From Lachnospiraceae bacterium (GTDB lineage: Bacteria > Bacillota > Clostridia > Lachnospirales > Lachnospiraceae), in assembly GCA_009774585.1 (NCBI GenBank), contig VSOA01000098.1, forward strand, positions 1 through 11,809: a stretch of 11,809 nucleotides of DNA. Direction: 5' to 3'. Below, in pieces: positions 7,419 to 11,809 of the stretch (the stretch's first letter is position 1; every line of letters begins with the position of its first letter). The position numbers were made by a program, and so were the translations under genes. Below the pieces are notes generated by a model. That model worked only from the letters and a program-made list of their open reading frames with translations. It ran no database searches and was not told the origin of the DNA.

Positions 7419-8402
7419 ATGCAGGTTACAGTTTATAATTGCAGGGCTTTTGATGAGAAAGAATTATTTACGGGATATGCCAAAGAGCTGGGAATTGATT
7501 TGGTTTTGTGTGCCGATGCGCCGGATATGGACAATGTATCGTTGTGCAGGGGCAGCCGCTGTGTTGACATCATCACATCCAAAATAGATGCGGAACTGAT
7601 GCGGGCGTTTAAGGAAAACGGTGTTGAGTATATTACTACCAGAACAATCGGTTATGACCATATTGACTTGGAAGCGGCAAGGCAGTGCGGTATCAGAGTG
7701 GGAAACGCACCTTACGGACCACACGGTGTAGCAGATTATACGGTAATGCTGATTCTGATGTCAATCCGTAAGATGGGAGCAATCCTTGGAAGAACCGCTT
7801 TGCAGGACTACACACTGGCGGGTTTAAACGGAAGGGAACTGAAGGATTTGACCGTAGGAGTCATCGGAACGGGAAGAATAGGTGCGACAGTCGTAGGCAG
7901 TCTGTCCGGCTTTGGCTGCCGTATTATCGCATATGATTTGTATGAGAAAGAAGAAGTAACAAAATATGCGGAGTATGTACCGCTTGATAAGATATGGAAG
8001 GAAGCGGATGTCATTACGCTGCATACACCGCTGACGGAGGAGAATCATCACCTGATCAATGCGGATACCATAGCGCAGATGAAGGACGGCGTTGTAATCA
8101 TTAATACGGCAAGAGGAGCGCTGATCGATTCCGACGCTTTTATTGAAGCGATTGAAGACGGTAAAATCGGCGCGGCAGGTCTTGATGTTGTAGAAAATGA
8201 GTTTGGTTTATACTATTATGACCACAAATCGGATATATTAAAGAATAGGGAACTTGCGCTTCTTAGGAGTTTTCCGAATGTGACGGTGTCCCATCATATG
8301 GCTTTCTATACAAGAAACTATGTGGAGACGGTTGTCAAAGATTCCCTTAAGAGCTGCAAATGCTATATGGAGGGTAAGGAAAATCCCTGGGAGGTCAAGT
8401 GA
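7419..8402 (+). CDS. D-isomer-specific 2-hydroxyacid dehydrogenase (D-lactate dehydrogenase / VanH-like)
   Basis: This is an NAD-dependent cytoplasmic enzyme that most likely interconverts a 2-keto acid such as pyruvate and the D-2-hydroxyacid. The 327-residue length fits the D-lactate dehydrogenase branch. The Rossmann motif GTGRIG is at 150-155, and Asp173 at the end of the second strand favours NAD over NADP. The catalytic set is complete: Arg232 (NTARGALID), Glu261 (DVVENE) and His293 (SHHMAFYT). The AFYT motif after the histidine is typical of D-LDH and VanH enzymes rather than phosphoglycerate or formate dehydrogenases. The start is 6 bases after the permease stop. AGGAG (7411-7415) overlaps that stop codon, and AAGGAGG lies at 7398-7404. 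A VanZ-domain gene follows, but no D-Ala-D-Lac ligase or VanX is present, so fermentative D-lactate production is as likely as a peptidoglycan role. Confidence 0.9.
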   Translation: MQVTVYNCRAFDEKELFTGYAKELGIDLVLCADAPDMDNVSLCRGSRCVDIITSKIDAELMRAFKENGVEYITTRTIGYDHIDLEAARQCGIRVGNAPYGPHGVADYTVMLILMSIRKMGAILGRTALQDYTLAGLNGRELKDLTVGVIGTGRIGATVVGSLSGFGCRIIAYDLYEKEEVTKYAEYVPLDKIWKEADVITLHTPLTEENHHLINADTIAQMKDGVVIINTARGALIDSDAFIEAIEDGKIGAAGLDVVENEFGLYYYDHKSDILKNRELALLRSFPNVTVSHHMAFYTRNYVETVVKDSLKSCKCYMEGKENPWEVK

Positions 8403-8431
8403 CCGGATAAGAGAAATAAGGAGAATGCGTG

Positions 8432-9013
8432 ATGCAAAAAAGAAACCCGTGGAAGGTTTTATTGAAACTCTTTTTTGCCGTCTACATTTTGTTTGTAATC
8501 AAGGTCATCATTTTCAAGTATCCGATGGAGCAGCTTAGGGCGATTGCGGCTACATGGCAGAGAAACGTTATTTTGGAAGGGCTTGGAACTGCTAATTTTA
8601 CCCCTTTTAAGACGATTAAAATGTATATAGACTATGCGTATAAATTGAATAGCGTGGAGAATCTGGCGGGAAATATCTTGGTCTTCGTGCCTTTGGGTTT
8701 TTTACTTCCGCTGGTGTCCGATGAATGCCGGAGATTTTCTGTCGTGATGCTCAATGCCTTTGCTTTTGTGGTCGGCATTGAGGTATTTCAGTTGTTTAGT
8801 GCGTTTGGCGCTTTTGACGTGGATGATATTCTGTTAAACTGTCTGGGTGCGGCAATCGGGTACGGATGTTACCGACTGCTGTGTATTTATCGGAACAGAC
8901 AGGCACAGCCAGCAGATGTAAATGTTGAGTACAGGATCGTGGGAGCGGCAGCAGAGGAGAGTGATGATAGGATTGACAGGCATTGCCTGAAGACGGAAAA
9001 AGAGATACAATAG
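8432..9013 (+). CDS. VanZ-family membrane protein
   Basis: This is a small integral membrane protein with the VanZ-like domain. From the ATG at 8432 it has 193 residues. Hydrophobic segments lie at about 8-28, 79-95, 104-123 and 134-152. The hallmark pattern is present: NLAGNILVFVPLGFLLP (77-93), a Glu...Gln helix (Glu117, Gln120) and FDVDDILLNCLGAAIGY (128-144). VanZ of the vanA cluster gives low-level teicoplanin resistance by an unclear mechanism; most chromosomal relatives have no proven role. A GTG at 8429 is in frame, but AAGGAG at 8418-8423 is 8 bases from the ATG and only 5 from the GTG, so the ATG is preferred. The tail after about residue 155 is hydrophilic and variable. The gene lies between the VanH-like dehydrogenase and the HdeD-like gene. 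Confidence 0.88.
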   Translation: MQKRNPWKVLLKLFFAVYILFVIKVIIFKYPMEQLRAIAATWQRNVILEGLGTANFTPFKTIKMYIDYAYKLNSVENLAGNILVFVPLGFLLPLVSDECRRFSVVMLNAFAFVVGIEVFQLFSAFGAFDVDDILLNCLGAAIGYGCYRLLCIYRNRQAQPADVNVEYRIVGAAAEESDDRIDRHCLKTEKEIQ

Positions 9014-9034
9014 TGTAAGCGGGAGGGGATTCGT

Positions 9035-9625
9035 ATGGGAAATATATTGAAGAGACTAAAGACAAACGTGGTGATTTCGGCGGTGCTGTGTATATTGCTC
9101 GGTATTGTGCTGGTAGTATGGCCGGATATTTCCATGCAGATTGCATGTACGGCAATCGGGATTGTCCTTCTTGTCGGCGGTGTTGTGCGACTGGTACAAT
9201 ACTTTGTGGTAAGGGACGGAAGCATGTATGCGCAGATGAATCTGATCATGGGAATCGTGCTTGCCGTAGTCGGCGTGTGGATTGTATTAAAGCCGGATAA
9301 GGTTCTGGCAATCATTCCGATTATCATTGGAATCGTAATTGTGATACACGGCCTTAATAATCTGCAGCAGGCAATTTCCTTGTATAAGGAAAATTATGAT
9401 AAGTGGTGGATTGCCCTGATTCTTGGAATACTTACCGTAGGATTCGGCATTCTGCTGATTTGTCGTCCTTTTGCCGCACTGGATACGGTAGTCGTGTTGA
9501 TTGGTATTTTCCTGATTTATGACGGTCTGTCCGATTTGTGGATTGTATCGAGAATCTACCGGACAGCCAAGGAACTTAAGCAGGAAGCGGAGGCGCTTGT
9601 CGTGGAGGCGGAAGAAATTGAGTGA
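9035..9625 (+). CDS. HdeD/DUF308 family six-helix membrane protein
   Basis: This 196-residue membrane protein has six hydrophobic helices at about 12-29, 35-55, 66-85, 91-108, 124-143 and 148-170. They are arranged as three two-helix DUF308 (PF03729) repeats. Each repeat carries a G-I/L-rich helix ending in a Pro-containing turn: LGIVLVVWPD, then IVLKPDK, then ILLICRPFA. This is the HdeD family layout; E. coli HdeD is linked to acid resistance, but the role in Firmicutes is not established. The C-terminal 20 residues are acidic and helical (KQEAEALVVEAEEIE). A strong GGGAGGGG at 9021-9028 precedes the ATG, and the gene begins 21 bases after the VanZ stop, so it is probably the last gene of the rightward transcript that starts in or before this region. 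Confidence 0.87.
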   Translation: MGNILKRLKTNVVISAVLCILLGIVLVVWPDISMQIACTAIGIVLLVGGVVRLVQYFVVRDGSMYAQMNLIMGIVLAVVGVWIVLKPDKVLAIIPIIIGIVIVIHGLNNLQQAISLYKENYDKWWIALILGILTVGFGILLICRPFAALDTVVVLIGIFLIYDGLSDLWIVSRIYRTAKELKQEAEALVVEAEEIE

Positions 9626-9659
9626 CGTTACTTCCGGCTGGCGTGTGAAAAGCAGTGAA

Positions 9660-9687
9660 TTGACAGCGGAAGCGAAGAATATATAAA
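9660..9687 (+). promoter_or_regulatory. Predicted sigma-A promoter upstream of the 157-residue orphan gene
   Basis: A perfect TTGACA (9660-9665) is followed after 16 bases by TATAAA (9682-9687). TAAAAT at 9684-9689 gives an 18-base spacing as an alternative. A second, weaker pair lies downstream: TTGTAA at 9695-9700 and TAAAAT at 9718-9723, spacer 17. Both point at the gene starting at 9774 and would give leaders of roughly 45-80 bases. This suggests the gene is transcribed independently of the operon ending at 9625. It is a motif match only. Confidence 0.6.
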
Positions 9688-9773
9688 ATCGGGCTTGTAA
9701 ATTTGGGAAAGAAGTACTAAAATAGATGCAGTAGAATAGTTCTGTTTTATATGTTAGAAAGAAGGAATATCGT

Positions 9774-10247
9774 ATGACAATCGGAGCATTGGGCGCATAT
9801 GGTTTTCAGCCGTATGTATATAATACGAATGCCGTAAGCGCGGCAAGCATGAATAAATTGTCCAAGATATCGGATGATGTGCTGGATAAGAAGGTTGACT
9901 ATAGCGAGCTTGCTGACGAAAGCAAGAATGTGAACCCGCTTAAGAAAGGGCAGACGCTTGACTTTCAGTCGATGCTGCAGATGCAAATGCAGCGAGGACA
10001 GAACAATGCCGCGAGAATTATGAAGCCGACACAGGAATCTCTTAAGACAGAGGAAGAGCCGTCACAAGTGTCTGAGACGGAGCAGGCTTCCGGAGCGGTT
10101 ATGGTGCAGTTTAGTCAGGCTTCTGATGAGATCACAGAGATTGCGGCAGACGAGAACGTTTCCGCTAACGCTGACAATAACGGCGGCAATACGAATTATC
10201 AGATGCAGCAGGCAATTAATGCATATGAGATGTTTATGACGGCGTAA
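9774..10247 (+). CDS. Unrecognised acidic 157-residue protein
   Basis: I do not recognise this family. The protein is soluble-looking, with no signal peptide or membrane segment. The first 30 residues are Ala/Gly/Tyr/Asn-rich (IGALGAYGFQPYVYNTNAV). A Lys/Asp helix-forming part follows, then a Met/Gln-rich stretch (LQMQMQRGQ, about residues 65-75), a low-complexity Glu/Ser/Thr/Gln/Asn region at about 85-140 that is likely disordered, and a C-terminal helix ending in AINAYEMFMTA. That architecture (structured ends, disordered middle) is seen in some appendage or scaffold proteins, but this is speculation. AAGGA at 9762-9766 sits 7 bases before the ATG. Base composition resembles the upstream genes, so it looks native. 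It has its own predicted promoter and a terminator close behind, forming a one-gene unit. Confidence 0.8.
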   Translation: MTIGALGAYGFQPYVYNTNAVSAASMNKLSKISDDVLDKKVDYSELADESKNVNPLKKGQTLDFQSMLQMQMQRGQNNAARIMKPTQESLKTEEEPSQVSETEQASGAVMVQFSQASDEITEIAADENVSANADNNGGNTNYQMQQAINAYEMFMTA

Positions 10248-10279
10248 GCGGCATTAAGATCAAAATGGATGTGAGATAG

Positions 10280-10325
10280 AAACGGTGTGGGTATATCCGT
10301 GAGGATGTATTTGGCGCCGTTTTTT
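10280..10325 (+). terminator. Intrinsic terminator after the orphan gene
   Basis: The outer arms AAACGGTG (10280-10287) and CGCCGTTT (10315-10322) pair with one wobble. Inside, GTATATCC (10291-10298) pairs with GGATGTAT (10303-10310) around a GTGA loop, with two wobbles. Six T residues (10320-10325) follow or overlap the outer stem. It lies 33 bases after the stop at 10247 and separates the rightward genes from the convergent leftward pair. Read from the opposite strand the T run is short, so it is probably not an efficient bidirectional terminator. Confidence 0.75.
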
Positions 10326-10349
10326 GATATGATTGGTTTTGCGTGAGAA

Positions 10350-10553
10350 CTATTTTCTTACTAAATATTTATCAAGAATGTTTAATATATTACTGGTATG
10401 TATCTTCATGGTATTGGAAGATAATTTGTCATGTGTGATGATTTTGATCTGGTTGTTGAGTTGATACATATGGCGTATTACTTCGGTAATGTAAATGCCG
10501 TCAGTATCCGCCTTTTTTGTGGTTTCCATGCATAAGATCAGTTGAATTGCCAT
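10350..10553 (-). CDS. Short companion ORF of the AAA ATPase, possibly a truncated effector
   Basis: The ORF has 67 residues. It begins with a hydrophobic strand, then MAIQLILCMETTKKADTD, then a helix (YITEVIRHMYQL) and a second strand (QIKIITH). This strand-helix-strand start resembles the N-terminal part of small Rossmann/TOPRIM-like companions that I recall next to AAA ATPases in Firmicutes, which are about 130-160 residues with an acidic D-x-D motif further on. That motif is absent here, and nothing resembling it is visible in the 100 bases downstream, so the gene may be a 3'-truncated remnant. The start is 4 bases after the ATPase stop, with GGAG at the end of the ATPase gene as ribosome binding site, so translation is probably coupled. 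The recollection of the family is unverified. Confidence 0.6.
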   Translation of the reverse strand: MAIQLILCMETTKKADTDGIYITEVIRHMYQLNNQIKIITHDKLSSNTMKIHTSNILNILDKYLVRK

Positions 10554-10557
10554 AGTT

Positions 10558-11809
10558 TTACTCTCCTAAAATCCCTACAAAGTCAGACGCCTCAATATTA
10601 AACGGAGAGTCTTCAATCATTCCGTTTTTATAACAGTTTTCAGGTGTTGCATTCCCGCGTGCCGTCCATGATACAAGATGATTGTCGCTTGATAAGAAGT
10701 CTATGGAATTACGATTCTTTTTTAAAATGCTCATAGGGTCGAGATTATGTGTCGTAAAACATAGTTGACCTTTGCCGTAATACATGAAATATTCAATTAA
10801 TTTGCACAGATATACATCGTTTAAATTAGAGTCCATTTCGTCTACAAAAACAATACCTCCGTTGCTGGCACACACAAAGCAGTCAAATAGACGTATCAGT
10901 TTCTTAATTCCTGTACTTTCAAATTCCTTATTAATGATATAATCACCATAGTTTAAGTTTAATTCGCATACATAGTATTCGCCGTTTTCCTTTGTATCAA
11001 TGTCGATGGAAACTAAATCGTTTTTAAAGATTTGGATAAACTGGGTCAGGCGGTTTACTTTTTCTTTATATTTTTCAAAAAATTCTTTTTTAACATGTTT
11101 TTCACTGATACTTGCAAATAAATCTTGATAATTTCCTTGTTCTAAAAGTTCATCTATTAGTGTTTGCTGTCCCAACCCGTTTCCTTTTAACCTTTTTTGT
11201 AAAAAATACAGTTCATGCTGATCTTCTTCTCCGAGATAAATGGTTATTTGCAATAAAAAAATCATAAAGGATATTAAATGAAATAATAATTCTTTGCTGG
11301 GATTATCTGCTTCAAATAGGGTATGTTCATCCAAATTTATGATGTATAAATGGATGAAAGAATGGTTGGTTAACAGATTGAGAGACTTCCTTTCAAGAGC
11401 GGTTTTTTCTTCTTCCGCGCAATGAATGTCAACCATTTCGCCGTTTTTTATTTCAAAAATTGTCTGATAATGGCTGCCGGCATAGTTACTGCTTTTTGCC
11501 TGCAGGATTTCAGATTGGATTTCATACAGATTATTTCTGGCTTTTCCAATATGAATTGAATAATTATAGACTGTTTTTGCATCGTCAAAAAGAAATTCAC
11601 AACTAAAACAAAATGTATGTTGTACTTTGTTAATGATTTCGTCTAAAAATATTTGTGTCTTTGATTCGCCTAAGTAATTGTCGTGAAAAATTAAGTCCTG
11701 AAAGATTTTGACAGCAGTGATGATAGCGGATTTTCCGGAACCGTTTTCACCATAAATAGCTTTCACTCTGTATTTTTCAGGATTGAAAGTTTTATCTATA
11801 GTCTTTTTA
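10558..11809 (-). CDS. AAA family ATPase, AAA_15/AAA_21 (COG1106-like) type, 5' end missing
   Basis: This is a leftward gene running off the right edge. The frame is open through 11809, so the GTG at 11766 is not the real start; at least 15 more residues (KKTIDKTFNPEKYRV) precede it. Numbering from that GTG: Walker A GENGSGKS at 6-13, an ABC-like signature ESTGIKKL at 283-290, Walker B IVFVDE at 305-310, a D-loop region DSNLND, and a switch histidine in TTHN at 338-341. The roughly 270 residues between Walker A and the signature match the inserted middle of ABC-type ATPases related to RecF/OLD. The C-terminus (MIEDSPFNIEASDFVGILGE) is like COG1106 proteins. Such ATPases are often sensors in phage-defence pairs, for example with TOPRIM or RloB partners. 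The DNA is AT-rich compared with the rest of the window. The specific system is unknown. Confidence 0.85.
   Translation of the reverse strand, partial: KKTIDKTFNPEKYRVKAIYGENGSGKSAIITAVKIFQDLIFHDNYLGESKTQIFLDEIINKVQHTFCFSCEFLFDDAKTVYNYSIHIGKARNNLYEIQSEILQAKSSNYAGSHYQTIFEIKNGEMVDIHCAEEEKTALERKSLNLLTNHSFIHLYIINLDEHTLFEADNPSKELLFHLISFMIFLLQITIYLGEEDQHELYFLQKRLKGNGLGQQTLIDELLEQGNYQDLFASISEKHVKKEFFEKYKEKVNRLTQFIQIFKNDLVSIDIDTKENGEYYVCELNLNYGDYIINKEFESTGIKKLIRLFDCFVCASNGGIVFVDEMDSNLNDVYLCKLIEYFMYYGKGQLCFTTHNLDPMSILKKNRNSIDFLSSDNHLVSWTARGNATPENCYKNGMIEDSPFNIEASDFVGILGE

Noticed and set aside
7419..9013. A vancomycin-resistance gene cluster
   Set aside because: Only VanH-like and VanZ-like family members are present; there is no D-Ala-D-Lac ligase, VanX/VanY or VanRS pair in the window.
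9631..9672. Terminator after the HdeD-like gene
   Set aside because: CTTCCG-CTG and CAG-CGGAAG can pair with a bulge, but the loop is over 20 bases, there is no T run, and the 3' arm overlaps the -35 box.
9626..9773. Sigma-28 (flagellar) promoter upstream of the orphan gene
   Set aside because: No TAAA-N15-CCGATAT-type arrangement was found; the sigma-A match is better, so motility regulation is not supported by the sequence.
1..11809. CRISPR arrays, tRNA or rRNA genes, insertion sequences
   Set aside because: No regularly spaced direct repeats, cloverleaf-like sequences, rRNA segments or transposase-like ORFs were seen anywhere in the window.

Overview
This window looks like chromosomal DNA from a Gram-positive anaerobe of the Clostridia, probably Lachnospiraceae. 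The placement is inferred from the tig-clpP-clpX-lon-engB gene order, the strong GGAGG-type ribosome binding sites, the YtvI-like membrane protein and the overall protein style. No rRNA or other taxonomic marker is present, so the family is a judgement.

Layout. Positions 1-6083 hold a conserved protein quality-control block on the + strand: the 3' part of trigger factor (tig, cut by the left edge), clpP, clpX, lon and the ribosome-assembly GTPase engB/yihA. Both junctions inside the protease block (clpP-clpX and clpX-lon) carry a strong inverted repeat directly after the stop codon. Positions 6108-9625 continue on the same strand with envelope and metabolic genes: a YtvI/AI-2E family permease, a D-lactate-dehydrogenase/VanH-type 2-hydroxyacid dehydrogenase, a VanZ-domain membrane protein and an HdeD/DUF308 six-helix membrane protein. 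Gaps here are only 6-30 bases, so co-transcription is likely. Positions 9774-10247 hold an acidic 157-residue protein that I do not recognise, with its own consensus-like promoter upstream and an intrinsic terminator downstream.

From about 10330 to the right edge the strand reverses and the DNA becomes clearly AT-rich. A large AAA_15/AAA_21-type ATPase (cut by the right edge) is followed 4 bases later by a 67-residue companion ORF. This looks like a horizontally acquired ATPase/effector pair of the general kind found in phage-defence islands. The companion may be truncated.

How the genes work together: trigger factor folds nascent chains, ClpXP and Lon degrade misfolded or tagged proteins, and EngB helps assemble the large ribosomal subunit. 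The middle genes are plausibly envelope or stress functions, but only their families are visible, not their roles. Most of the window is ordinary. The right-hand AT-rich pair is the best candidate for something under-described, followed by the large hairpin after clpP and the orphan acidic gene.
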